A DNA stretch of 64,000 nucleotides, taken from Anastatus disparis (taxonomy: Eukaryota > Arthropoda > Insecta > Hymenoptera > Eupelmidae). Location of the stretch: assembly GCA_017163975.1 (NCBI GenBank), contig JAFFSR010000019.1, positions 610,001 to 674,000 of the forward strand, in the 5' to 3' direction. The notes under the pieces are model-generated. The model had not been told where the DNA came from, ran no database searches, and was given only the letters and a program-made list of their open reading frames with translations. A program made the translations under genes and the position numbers. Of the stretch, positions 11,335 through 21,612 are shown piece after piece (the stretch's first letter is position 1; every line of letters begins with the position of its first letter).

Positions 11335-11675
11335 AAAAAAAAAAAAAAAAAAACCTTACCCTTGCCCGATCATTTGTGTGCATAGATGGAGTAAATAATA
11401 TATTTAACCCCTACATGACCTTGGAGGGGTCAACCGCACCCCACACATAATACCGTATCTGAACGTAGAATTTTTTGCTCTTCCCGAATCTAGGATTAAA
11501 AATAAGGGTTCCAAAATTCAAAAAATCACTTTGACCTTCAAATGAGCTTGAAAATAAATCTTAAGGTCAAAACTGATTTCATAGAAAGATAGCGCTCATA
11601 TTACCGAATAACATTCGTCTAAACAATTTTTACATACAACGCTAACTGTCGAAAATATCTCGGTGGTTTCTTTAA

Positions 11676-11814
11676 CCTTAAGAGGACCGGAAAACCACTA
11701 TAGTGGCGTGACCCCTGATCGACCTTTACCCCAAAGTCAATTAGTGATATCAGATACCTTTTTGGACCACTTTCTTAGAGCGATCACAAATCTCAAATAC
11801 CGGTCCTCTAAAGG
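11676..11814. mobile_element. MITE family A, copy 1 (TTAA, piggyBac-like)
   Basis: TTAA (11672-11675) CCTTAAGAGGACCGG ... CCGGTCCTCTAAAGG TTAA (11815-11818). It is 139 bp, non-coding, and inserted in the right arm of the mariner-type element: removing it makes that arm match the left one across the joint. TTAA duplication with CC-starting ends is the piggyBac pattern. Confidence 0.88.
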
Positions 11815-11834
11815 TTAAAATGGGACACCCTGTA

Positions 11835-12556
11835 TATGTGAGAAGCAGAGTGAGATAGGTATATGAATATGGTGTGCGTTCGTAGCAAAGTTAAGGCGAT
11901 GCGCAATTTGTACCTAAAGGTACGCACACAACCTTAAAACTACGTATTCAAAGAAAATTTACGACAGACAAACAAAATTTTTGCTTTTGTTTTACTACGT
12001 GAGAACGATTTGTTCTCCGCACAACTGTATAATGCTATGTGTAGGTGTATATATATATGTCCACGCAATATATAGGAAAATATACTTTTGTATTGAGATA
12101 AAATTGAATAAGACAAAAGATTTTTTGAACAAAAAAAAAAGAAATCGTCTGAGAAAAAAAAATTTTTATCCTGCTAAAAATATTTTCTATATATAAAAAA
12201 AGTGACGTTAATGAAAAACAAATTTATGGTGCAAAATAAAATTTTTCTCTCAAAATTGAAAGTAAATTTGCTGCAAACTTTATGAAAATTTTTTTGTTTA
12301 TCACCGACGCGCTGAAAGAAAAATGGCCACTAAAGTGTCGTCCATTCATTCTGCGTCGTGTAAGATGGCGACCATGTGACGAAGCCTTACACACGCAACG
12401 CAAAGAAAAAAAATTGTCGTTGCACTGGCACAGTTATATTTTATTTTAGTTTTTTCTCCAGTATATATATTTTTTTTAGTTTATTATTTTACGAATCCCA
12501 AAACTTTTCAAAAATTTTCACCGAAATTTTTTACGGCGCCACGTTGGCACGCCAAT
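11835..12556. other. AT-rich sequence, nothing coding recognised
   Basis: Long A and T runs. Faint similarity to the reverse complement of 15030-15300 suggests it may be the outer part of the inverted structure described below, but I cannot align it with confidence. Confidence 0.4.
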
Positions 12557-12962
12557 TGTAACGGCCGTGGGAATCAGGTGGCCGCACAAATTTAGCTAAA
12601 TGTATAGCTGAAAATATAATTAGTAATTACACTAGAAAATACTTATACACAAAAAAAGGAAATAAGCTGAGAGGTACAAACTTATAGATTTTATTTAAAA
12701 GACAATTACTAGCTCTGCATGAAAAATGGTGCCAGTCGCGTGATACGGACGTGACTCCGTAAAGTATCTTAATTGTATTGATATAAAGCAACAAGGCGAG
12801 AAGAGAGCCAACGATACGCTGGATTAATTTATAAGGGTATGTTAACCTGAATGCTACACAGATATTTAGCTTGAATAAAAGCTAGAAAGGGAAACCAACG
12901 CACTTGGTCACCAGCACACACGTGCACAAAGCAAAATACGAAACGATATATTTATTGTTACA
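12557..12962. mobile_element. Possible LTR (TGTAACGG...TGTTACA), about 406 bp
   Basis: It starts TGTAACGGCCGTGGG and ends ATTTATTGTTACA, with TG/CA ends and inverted TGTAAC/GTTACA. The flanks GCCAAT and GCCATG are close to, but not, a clean duplication. The first ~40 bp resemble 22798-22835. A partner LTR with primer site was not found, so this could also be part of a foldback element. Confidence 0.35.
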
Positions 12963-13024
12963 GCCATGAAAATATAGATCATTATAAAGTTTTTAAGCTT
13001 TAAACACTCACGAAATATTCTCAC

Positions 13025-14440
13025 TCCTACACACAAAAAAAAGAACGCAACGCAAGGTATGGGTTAAAAGGCTTCGCCTTGTACAATATGCTGCGCAATT
13101 AAGTTATATGGTACTTCGACCGACTTGCAGGCTAGCGACAAAAGAAATGAGCATCTCAAGATGGATGCTCCCCCTTCTTTATACGCGCTACCTTATGCTA
13201 TTGCCTTTTCTGTCTACTTGACTGCTAGAGTCATGCTATACGTAGACTAGACACGTTGGCTGAGATTGCTGTGCTGTATGTTAGGTATATAGTTATGTGC
13301 TTTGCATGCGTGTATGATTAATGGCTTGGGGTTGACTTTAGGTTGACTCGCGTGTCTTTCTCTTAACCATGCGCGAATTCAACATCTCTCTTCTGTCGTA
13401 TATATTATCTTATAATAAAAGCAAGGTTCAAGTAACATGACCAATTTGTTATGTTACACAATCTCATACATCATTAATTATAAGATATAAGATTCAATAG
13501 CGTTGAATTGAATCATATATTATGTTGTTTGAGGTAAGATAGCTTTTGGTTATGTTTTCGAACTTAAATAGTTCAATTTGGTTGTTTTCAGTAATTTTAT
13601 ATTTTAATATATTCATAAGAATAATAAGAATATATTTTTAAGTTATAAAGAATTAGTTTTAATTTATTAATGGCTATTTTTTGTTAAAAAACTGATTATA
13701 TAGAGATTTTGACTCTCAATCATTCGTCAGATTTCGGAAACCAACAAAGTTTGAGATTTGAATGTTGGTATATAAGTTTTTCATACTTAACAAATGAAAA
13801 AGAAAGTGTTTCTAGAACTGAAATATATTTCTTTTTATTGTCAACTTATGTTCACTTTTATTTGAAATCGTTGCACCTTATAAATGCATATGAATACCAA
13901 TTCTTTTTAATTGTTAACTATAATAGACTCATATATCCATTTCTACATTTCTATCTACTTTGTAACATGGTGGATTGGCCATGTTACTTAAAACTTAATC
14001 TCATAATAAGATAGTATATGCGACAGAAGAAAGACATTGAATTCGCGCACGTCAAAGAGAAAGACAATGCTAGTCAACTTGAAGCCAAACCCAAACCACC
14101 AATCATACACGCGTGCACGCATAGACATATACAACTAATTTAAAGAACAGCCAAACTTAGCCAACGTATCTGGTATACGTGCACCATGACTCTAGCAATA
14201 AAATTGAAGGAAAAAGTAAGAGCATAAACTGGCACGCGTAGCACGTCACATGAAAAAGGAAGAACATCCATCTATAGGTTTCATTCTTTCTGTCGCTAGC
14301 CACCAAGTCGGTCAATGTTTATCATAGCCGTGCTACGGAGCATTGTAATAAATAGTCAAGCCTCTTTTTTTTCCTACGAGTATCTTTTGTGTAAAGGAGT
14401 GAGATCTGAGCGTGAGTGCGTAAAGCATGGATGCTTTACC
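13025..14440. repeat. Large imperfect inverted repeat
   Basis: Left arm about 13025-13465, right arm about 13960-14440, with a ~500-bp spacer. Paired landmarks include TGACTCGCGTGTC with its counterpart near 14045, TCTTCTGTCGTATATA with TATATGCGACAGAAGA, and GACCGACTTGCAGGCTAGCGA with TCGCTAGCCACCAAGTCGGTC. Pairing extends outward to about 12940 and 14480. Arms differ at many sites, so it is older than the foldbacks at 7.5 and 28.2 kb. Part of 23600-23900 is related to the left arm. Confidence 0.8.
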
Positions 14441-14494
14441 ATATTTTCATTTTTTTTGGCTTTAACGATAAATATATCGACAGTCGCAGGTAAA

Positions 14495-14655
14495 AAGATG
14501 TCATTTGATTTTTTGTTGAAGAGAGGTGACATTTCATTTTGGGCTAAAGAAAGGTGTCATTTCATTTTGGACTGAAAAGAGGTGTCATTTCATTTAGGAC
14601 TGAAAAAAGGTGTCATTTCATTTAGATTTGAAGAAAGGTACCATTTCAAAATAAA
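14495..14655. repeat. 28-bp minisatellite, about 6 units
   Basis: GGTGTCATTTCATTT recurs with starts near 14497, 14525, 14553, 14581, 14609 and 14637. It lies just outside the right arm of the large inverted repeat. Confidence 0.9.
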
Positions 14656-15463
14656 TTTTTTGTTTTTAAATTTTCAGTGGTAGCACTGACATTCTTTAAA
14701 AATATTTATTATTTAAAAAACTTGAATGACAAGGAAAGCATTGAGATACGCATTAGTTATTTGTATTTTAAATATAACACATTACGCAAGACTAAATCAT
14801 ATAGTTTATGTCTATGTTAGCCCGTGCATGTGAATAACCTTGCAGTTCACATCCTTTCAGTACGTTAATTCAGCAATATTCCTTTCAGCGACTCCACATT
14901 AAGCAAGCTGGTTCATATGTATTTTATCAAAAATTGCTAGTAACCTTTACCATCTGCAGTGCGCTCTCTCATACCCACAGAAACGTGGTGACTTTACCGA
15001 CTGGAAATAACCGTCTTATATAGTTCATTTTAATAAGAAAATTTTTTAGCTTGGCTATTTAATGCTTGTTCTTTCTCACAAATAAATTTTTTTTTTTTTT
15101 TGGTGTTTATCTTGGTTTATACAACAATTTTTTTAATTAGTTATAGATGATTTCGCAGTTGCTTTGAGATAACCTCATTTTCTGTAGCAAAAATTTTTTT
15201 CTTACGTTACACTAGATAAAATTTTTATTTTTATCTACAACGTCTCAAGCGAGAATTTAATAACAAGGTGTGTGTGCCCAGCTTAAGAAGTTGACACATA
15301 GGAATTTTATACTTAAACATTTAGGTAACTCGTTTTCTTTAAAATATTATCGAACATTTTTTTCTTTTCCTTTGTGAGAACTTGATAATTTTCTTTGCTT
15401 CCTTTTTTTGTTGTAAAATTTAAGTCACAATTTTTTTTTAGAATTTGCCTCCAAATATATATA
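14656..15463. other. AT-rich sequence, nothing recognised
   Basis: No frame, RNA gene or clear repeat seen. Confidence 0.5.
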
Positions 15464-15479
15464 TGGCACACTTCACACC

Positions 15480-16800
15480 AACTGGAAGAGCAAACAAATA
15501 AAAATCGCTAAGACTTTGAGAATATATTATGTTTGTTACCCAGAATATGTAAAAAAATTTTCAAGGATGTAGATTGAAAGTATCAAGAGCTATACATCCG
15601 AAAATTTTACAAAATTTTTGGAAAAGTCCCAACTTTATTATTTTTTCTTTCGAAAATCCTGATATTTTAGAGGGATTTTCATAACAATATTTCTTGTTGT
15701 AAATGAAGAGAAGAGTTAACATGATTTTTTACAGACCTGAATTTTGAAGTTTTCTATTGGTTCTTATATGTATTACATAGTAATTAAAATTACTCATTGT
15801 TTGCAACTTCAGAAATCGCTTTTCTAGTGCTTATTTTCTTCCATTTTACATGAACTTTAAAATAAATTTTTGATCATGTAAGTCAGAGCCATCAATAAGA
15901 AGTTATTACAGTTTAAAATATATATTTTAATGTATAATTTATTTTTAAGAAGGGGCCGAACTATCTGTCTCTGTCTAATAGCGTTTTTCATTATTTATAT
16001 AAAAACTATCCTTTATAACAAGAAAAAAATAGCAGGCCCCGCTAGATATTAGTATAATCAGTAAATTTTGTACTAGCAATCAAATTTTTTACCGCATAGT
16101 TTTTGACTAATTAGAGACCTACTAGCCATCTAGAATATAACCTATTTTTTTTGGTAGGTCTCTAATTATTCAAAAACTGCGCAGTAAAAAAATTTGTTTG
16201 TTATTACAAAATTTGTTTATTATACTAATATCTAGCGGGGGCTGCTATTTTTTTCTTGTTACACCGGATAGTGTTTACATAAATGATGAAAAACGCTATT
16301 AGACAAAGACAGATAGTTCGGCCCCTTCTTAATGTAAAAAATAAATCATACATGAAAATATATATTTATATTCAATATGAAAAATAAATCATATATGAAA
16401 ATACATACATGATCAAAAATTTATTTCAAAGTTCATGTAAAATGGAAGAAAATCAGCCCTAGAAAAGCGATTTCTGAAGTTGCAAACAATGAGTAATTTT
16501 AATTACTATGTAATACATATACGAAACAATAGAAAAATTCAAAATTCAGGTCTGTAAAAAATCATGCTAACTCTTCTCTTCATTTAGAAAAAGAAGTATT
16601 TTTATGAATTTCTCTCTAAGTCATCAGGATTTTCGAAAAAAAATAATAAAGTTGGGACTTTTCCAAAAATTTTGGAAAATTTTCAAATTTTGAGGATAGT
16701 TCTTGATCCTTTCAATCTAAATCTTAAAAAAATTTTTTACATATCTTGGGTAACAAAAAGAATATATTCTCAGAGTTTCAGCGATTTTTATTTATTTTTT
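15480..16800. repeat. Large palindrome split by MITE D1
   Basis: Arms 15480-15945 and 16333-16800 pair over about 450 bp (for example GGAAAAGTCCCAACTTTATT with AATAAAGTTGGGACTTTTCC, and ATCGCTTTTCTAG with CTAGAAAAGCGAT). The MITE at 15949-16328 lies at the centre, consistent with insertion into the loop. Confidence 0.85.
15949..16328. mobile_element. MITE family D, copy 1 (TTAA, 380 bp hairpin)
   Basis: TTAA (15945-15948) GAAGGGGCCGAACTATCTGT ... complement ... TTAA (16329-16332). The arms pair along nearly the whole element. The centre holds TAGAGACCTACTAG and the complement TAGGTCTCTA. Confidence 0.92.
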
Positions 16801-17069
16801 CATTATAAGCTTTTATTAAGCTTGCTTTTTCGTCTGTCTGTCAGTCTGTCTGTAATCAAATCTTGTACGCTCGATTTGAGGCACTTTTTGTCGATAGAAA
16901 TTTCTGAAATTTTACACAGACCTTGGTCTCTAATGACAATGCAATAATCTATTGTCAGGTCGGCGATAACGGGTGTTCGAAGTCATCTCCGAGGAAGTTT
17001 AAGTGGAAAGGCAAAGGGTCGAAGCGAGTTGATAGAATGTTGTTGAGTTGATAGTTCTAAAAAATGCAT

Positions 17070-17215
17070 AGGGATATGGGAATGTATAGAGGAAATATAC
17101 AGGATAGGGACGTGCGTATATGTAGAGAAATATATGGGGATAGGGAAATGTATGGGGGATAGGGGAATATATATGGGATAGGGGATAGGGGAATGTATAG
17201 AAGATACGATCAAAT
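17070..17215. repeat. Irregular GGGATAGGGGAATRTAT minisatellite
   Basis: Variable-length units such as GGGATAGGGAAATGTATG and GGGATAGGGGAATGTATAG. The minus-strand Pro/Ile/Ser frame across it is a by-product. Confidence 0.8.
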
Positions 17216-17226
17216 ACAAACTTTAA

Positions 17227-17376
17227 CCTTTAGGGGACGATAAAGCCACTATAGTGGCTCGACCATGGATAGACACTTTACATATGAGTATTTCCCAATA
17301 TAAGAGACACATATTATGTGTTTTTTATGGAAAATACTGAGAAATTGAAAATTGCAAATTCCCCGTCCTCTAAAGG
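17227..17376. mobile_element. MITE family A, copy 2
   Basis: TTAA (17223-17226) CCTTTAGGGGACG ... CGTCCTCTAAAGG; right flank TTGG (17377-17380), one TTAA having decayed. 150 bp. It shares CCACTATAGTGGC with copy 1. Confidence 0.88.
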
Positions 17377-17490
17377 TTGGAAAAAAAATTACTCATAGAA
17401 AATTCAATTTAAACTAAAAAGTAAAAATTAAAAAAAAAACATTTTATAAACACGCTTTTATAATGGAGAAATTAAACTAAAAAGTATTAA

Positions 17491-17875
17491 GAGCAGGCTG
17501 GATTCGCTGTCCTTGTCTAATTGGCATTTTTGTTATTTACTCAAGTATTAATCGGTGTATTTGCAAATTGAAGGTTAAGCGCAATAGATATTATTATTAC
17601 AAATATTTATGCACAAGAAAAAAAAAATCTATCGCTTTGTTTTTGAGAAAAGTAAGGAACGCGAAAATATTATAAACATAATCTTTTACTTCGGCGTTCC
17701 TTACTTTTCTCAAAAACAAATCGGTAGATTTTTTTTTTCTTGTGCATAGATATTCATAATAATAATATCTATTGCGATCAACCTTTATTTTGAAGATACA
17801 CCAATTAACACTTGAGTAAATAACAAACAACTCAATTGTTACTCGGTCGGTATCAGGTTCTACTCCAGCCTGCCG
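17491..17875. mobile_element. MITE family E, copy 1 (TTAA, 385 bp hairpin)
   Basis: TTAA (17487-17490) GAGCAGGCTGGATTC ... GTTCTACTCCAGCCTGCCG TTAA (17876-17879). The centre is GGAACGCGAAAATATT facing GGCGTTCC. It is inserted in the left arm of an older palindrome (about 17395-18090) whose right arm has no insertion. Confidence 0.9.
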
Positions 17876-17878
17876 TTA

Positions 17879-17994
17879 AATAAATTAATTTACTTCCTTG
17901 AAATTACTTTTATACAGTTCATTGCAATAATTAAGAGAAAATTTATTGCAATGAACTGTATAAAAGTAATTTCAAGGAAGTAAATTAATTTATT
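17879..17994. repeat. Perfect hairpin, 52-bp arms, 12-nt loop
   Basis: Arm 17879-17930 is the exact reverse complement of 17943-17994; the loop is 17931-17942. It is the core of the palindrome into which E1 inserted. Confidence 0.95.
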
Positions 17995-18090
17995 CAATAC
18001 TTCTTAGTGTATTTTCTCCATTATAAAAGCGTGTTTTTATAATGTTTTTTTTAAATTTTTTATTGCTCTTCCAGTTGGTGTGAAATGTCC

Positions 18091-18098
<8 letters not shown>

Positions 18099-18125
<27 letters not shown>
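18099..18125. repeat. (TA)n microsatellite
   Basis: Uninterrupted TA dinucleotides just outside the right end of the 15464-18092 element. Confidence 0.9.
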
Positions 18126-18131
<6 letters not shown>

Positions 18132-18257
18132 ATAAATTAAGTTTAATATGAATATATCTATTTCATTGATCTGATTACGATTCATAATATTTCAAAATTT
18201 CATTGATTTCACAACGTTCTAAAAATAAAATATTACAGATTCATTTTTTAGTTTTAA

Positions 18258-19283
18258 ATAAAGACCAGACCAGAGTAGAATCTGATACCGACCGAGTAAC
18301 AATTGAGTTTTTTGTTATTTACTCAAGTATTAATAGGTGTGTCTTCAAATTAAAGGTTGAACGCAATAGATATTATTATTATGAACATGTATGCACAAGA
18401 AAAGAATTCTATTGCTTTGTTTTTGAGGAAAGTAAGATACGCTGAAGTAAAAGGTTATGTTTATAATACTTTTGCGTTCCTTATTTTTTTCAAATAAATT
18501 GGTAAAATTTTTTGTTCTTGTGCATAAATATTCATAATAATAATATCTATTGCGCTCAACCTTCAATTTGCAGATACACGGATTAATACTTGAGTAAACA
18601 ACAAAAAACTCAATTAGGGTGAAATCAGATGGAGCGGAAAATAGGCGACGGAACGTCACAGAACCTCAATTCCGCATCTTTGTATTCCGCCAACGGAGTA
18701 AAGACGACGTAATAGACGACATCAATTTTTATTTTGTTTAAAAAAATTATTAGTGCTTCAATAACCTCACGTAATATTTTTAATTTGCTTTCCATAGCTG
18801 TACTTTTAATTTCAATCAAACTTTTAAATTCTATTTTGGTTAACTATTTGTTTAAACAATTTTAAAAAGTCAGTGACGCTTCTATTATCTCGTCAAATTT
18901 GTTTCCCTATATTCACATGGAGCGGAATAGAAGTTCTGTGACGTTGATTAGCAATTTTATAATTAAAAAATAATGATGTTAATTGAAATATTTGGTTATA
19001 ATAACAAACTATATTTTATTTTTATAAAAAAAGAATCTCATTACAATAACAATAGGTGATTATTTCCAACTTTTTTAACATTTTTGTTGTTAATTTAAAA
19101 TTCGCGGATACATTTGTATGCTATTTTTAACAATTTTTCAGCTACATTCCGCGCCATGTGAATATAGGGAAAAAATTTGACGGAAAACAAGGCGACGGAA
19201 TGAATGTTTTGTGACGTTCCGTCGTCTATTTTCCGCTCCATCTGATTTCACCCTTAGACAAGGACAGTGAATCCGGTCTGCTC
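18258..19283. mobile_element. MITE family E, copy 2 (inverted), carrying element G
   Basis: Reverse-oriented relative of E1. The right end, GGACAGTGAATCCGGTCTGCTC, meets TTAA (19284-19287); the left end is degraded (ACCAGAGTAGAATCTGATACC near 18270, TTAA at 18254-18257). Removing element G and one TTA gives an uninterrupted match to E1. Confidence 0.85.
18617..19253. mobile_element. Element G: 637-bp MITE with GGGTGAAATCAGATGG ends, TTA duplication
   Basis: TTA (18614-18616) GGGTGAAATCAGATGGAGCG ... complement ... TTA (19254-19256). A second inner pair lies at about 18907 and 19147 (TATTCACATGGAGCGGAA; CCGCGCCATGTGAATA). 3-bp TTA duplication with GGG ends is the PIF/Harbinger pattern. No transposase. 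Confidence 0.9.
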
Positions 19284-19380
19284 TTAACACAAAATAGGCT
19301 ATAGCGTCGTGAACAAAATTTTTTAAGCCGTATTTCGAAGTCGCCACATCTTCTCTTGATTATCAGAACACATTCACTTA

Positions 19381-20052
19381 CAAGGAGAGGTCCCCACCTC
19401 CGGGAAATATATTCAGCTGAAACTGCAGGACAAGATTTTTTCATGAAAAAAATGGACCCGTGTTTTTTCTTTTCGTCGAATAGGCCCCCTAGAAAAGGAT
19501 ATAGACATTTTTTCGAAAATATAGTAAAAAGAAGCCTTTATAAGAATTTGAATATTCAAACAACTAAGAATCTTAAAAAAAAATACATGTGAAATCAAAT
19601 AAAGTGCGAATTAAATGCTTTAATTTAAGCTCCATCGCATTAAAAAAGCTTTAGTCGTTCAAAAGTTATGCTTTATTGAAAATTACTACATATTTGTTAA
19701 TTTTTCAAACACATAAAAAATCATCGATTTTTTACCTTATTTCATTAGCATATTTTAATTACCTGTAATTTTTGAACTACTGAAGCTTTTTTTAAGTAGC
19801 AAAGTTTAAATCAAAGCATTTGATTTGCACTTTATTTCATCTTTTATGTATTTTTTTGTAAGAGTCTTAGTTGTTTGGATATTCAATTTCTTATAATGAC
19901 TCTTTTTTACTATACTTTCGAAAAAATGACTATATTTTTGTCTAGGAGGCCTATTTAACGAAAAGAAAAAACACGGGTATTTTTCTTCATCAAATAATCA
20001 TATCCTGCTGTTTCAGTCGAATCCGTTTTTCTGAAGTGAAGACCTCTCCTTG
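19381..20052. mobile_element. Element H: 672-bp foldback, TTA duplication
   Basis: TTA (19378-19380) CAAGGAGAGGTC ... GACCTCTCCTTG TTA (20053-20055). The arms pair over most of their length with many mismatches (for example GAATATTCAAACAACTAAGA with TCTTAGTTGTTTGGATATTC). Non-coding. Confidence 0.85.
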
Positions 20053-20148
20053 TTAGGTTTTAGCCAAAAAAGAATTCGATCCGTTATGGCCTGCATGGAT
20101 CTGAATGAAATTAAATATATATAGAAAAAGCTACAGCCAAGCGCTTAA

Positions 20149-20517
20149 GAAATGTAAAACAGACAGTACACTTGTACGCATGTATTTCACCTATGCTTTT
20201 ATTTTATTGCAAAACTTGAGTAAAAGAAATGTTCTAGCTTATATACCACGAAGATTATTCAGTTGAATTTCCAACTAAATTCATTCATTAGTTTTTCAGA
20301 ATTTTGGGTTTCAATATTATATATTAAAATTTTCAGATTTTGTACAACAAATCTAAAGTTCTGAAAAGCTAAAAAATGAATTTATTTGAAAATTTAACTG
20401 AATAATCTTCGTGGTAAATACTATAAGCTAATACATTCCTTTTCTCAGAATTTTGCAACCAGATAAAAAGATAGTCAATATTTATGAGTACAGGTGTAGT
20501 ATCCGTGTTAGATCTCC
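20149..20517. mobile_element. MITE family B, copy 1 (TTAA, 369 bp hairpin)
   Basis: TTAA (20145-20148) GAAATGTAAAACAGACAGTA ... ACAGGTGTAGTATCC ... TTAA (20518-20521). Arms pair along most of the length, with more mismatches than copy 2. Confidence 0.85.
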
Positions 20518-20679
20518 TTAATTAGATATTCTAACAAAAATTACCACAAAAAAATTCTGTTTAATGCAGTAATAGAAAAATTATTCCATGGAAATCATAA
20601 GAAATTGTTGAAAACTTTAAAGTAAAAATTTTACTGCAAAAAATGTCGCTATCACCATACCAAGCGACGCTGCAAAGAA

Positions 20680-21335
20680 AAAGATAACTCTGCCGTGTTC
20701 AGTAAAAACTTACATAAGTGACATTTCGATGAAATATAAATTTTTTCTATCAATAGATCCGATAAAAAAATAGCCCATTAACAGGAGGTCACGTATCTCT
20801 GTCCTTTTCTAACCAAAGAAATGATTTTTTTATAAAGACTAATAACTTTATCAAAAAATGAAGAGAAAGCCGCATCTTGTATCAGAAAAAGCAATATTTT
20901 CTTTGATAAGAAAAAATTAATTTTATTGCTTCGTTCTCAAGAAAACCTTGAAAAACCAAATTGTCTACCCTAACCTCTATGATTTAAGTTTTTCAAGGTT
21001 TTCTTGAAAATGAAGCAATAAAATTAATTCTTTCTTATCAAAGAAAATATTGCTTTTTTTATTACGAGATGCGGCTTTCTCTTCATTTTTTGCTAAAGTT
21101 ATTAGTTTCTGTAAAAAACTCAATGCTTTGATTAGAAAAGGACAGAGATACGTGACCTCCTCTTAAATGAATAAAAAAAAAGTTATTTTAAATTTTTCGC
21201 TAAAAAATGAGGAAATAAAGATTACTTAAGTATTGAAGAATTAAAAATTGGATCGGACAAAATTGATATTATTTCACTTTATCAGTTTTATTTATTTTAC
21301 ACTTATGCAAGTTTTTACTTAACACGGCAGAACTG
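20680..21335. mobile_element. Element I with CTGCCGTGTT ends, host of MITE C1
   Basis: CTCTGCCGTGTTCAGTAAAA near 20684 is mirrored near 21300-21335 (TTTTTACTTAACACGGCAGA). Further inward ACTTACATAAGTG pairs with CACTTATGCAAGT. MITE C1 occupies the middle. Exact ends and target duplication were not settled. Confidence 0.6.
20782..21162. mobile_element. MITE family C, copy 1 (TTAA, 381 bp hairpin)
   Basis: TTAA (20778-20781) CAGGAGGTCACGTATCTCTG ... complement ... TTAA (21163-21166). The centre faces AACCTTGAAAAACC against TTTTTCAAGGTT. Confidence 0.92.
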
Positions 21336-21479
21336 TCAAAGCACCTCCTCCCAACTTCATCGTGTGTGCTTAACTAGGATGACGACCACGTGTTTGACCG
21401 AAAGGCGCACGAATAAAAAGTTTTCTTAACACGGCGTTCGGAAAATTCGTTTTTGGTGCCTAATTTCCATACCGAAAAT

Positions 21480-21612
21480 GTCTGTTTACAGCACGAAAAA
21501 TTAAGTGTGCACAAATTTAAAAAGCGTGTAGAAAATTCATTTCTTGATTGAGGAATGAATTTTTCGCGCGCTTTTTAGATTTTCGCGCACTTAATTTTTC
21601 GTGCAATAAACA
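21480..21612. repeat. ~130-bp hairpin (CTGTTTAYWGCACGAAAAAT)
   Basis: Left arm from 21480 pairs with right arm to 21612 (ATTAAGTG with CACTTAAT; GAAAATTCATTTC with GAATGAATTTTTC). No flanking duplication is evident. It may be a small MITE or a long-hairpin RNA source. Confidence 0.75.

Larger units (their letters stand above)
9091..11353 (+). mobile_element. LINE of R1-like type: ORF1 plus 3' tail, ORF2 missing
   Basis: A GC-richer block stands out sharply from its surroundings. It holds a ~270-bp 5' leader, an ORF1 with three zinc knuckles, then only ~400 bp of non-coding sequence ending in A19 (11335-11353). The endonuclease/reverse-transcriptase ORF2, normally directly after ORF1, is absent. 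Zinc-knuckle ORF1 with this order is typical of the R1/TRAS/SART-like clades. No clear target-site duplication could be read. It is either an internally deleted copy or a LINE derivative that keeps only ORF1, like mammalian HAL1. Confidence 0.8.
3503..11832. mobile_element. Tc1/mariner-type element, heavily invaded
   Basis: The left end reads TA|CAGGGTGTCCCATTTTAA (TA at 3501-3502). The right end is its reverse complement, finishing at 11832 before TA at 11833-11834. Terminal homology runs well inward: 3503-3655 matches the reverse complement of about 11445-11675 plus 11819-11832. The right arm is interrupted by MITE A1 (11676-11814). The element's own transposase remnant follows the left end. 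Satellite, a second transposase pseudogene, a foldback and a LINE lie between the ends, so the present 8.3 kb is mostly later insertions. Alternatively the two ends belong to two separate copies in opposite orientation. Confidence 0.65.
15464..18092. mobile_element. Element with TGGSACAYTTCACACC ends, TA target, filled with insertions
   Basis: The left end, TA|TGGCACACTTCACACCAACT (TA at 15462-15463), matches the reverse complement of the right end finishing at 18092 (TA at 18093-18094). The shared block continues through GGAAGAGCAA. The interior is a ladder of palindromes: arms 15480-15945 and 16333-16800 with MITE D1 between them, then MITE A2, MITE E1 and a perfect hairpin. No transposase gene remains. 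Confidence 0.7.

Noticed and set aside
16983..17219. Pro/Ile/Ser-rich minus-strand frame
   Set aside because: Translation of the GGGATAGGGGAA minisatellite.
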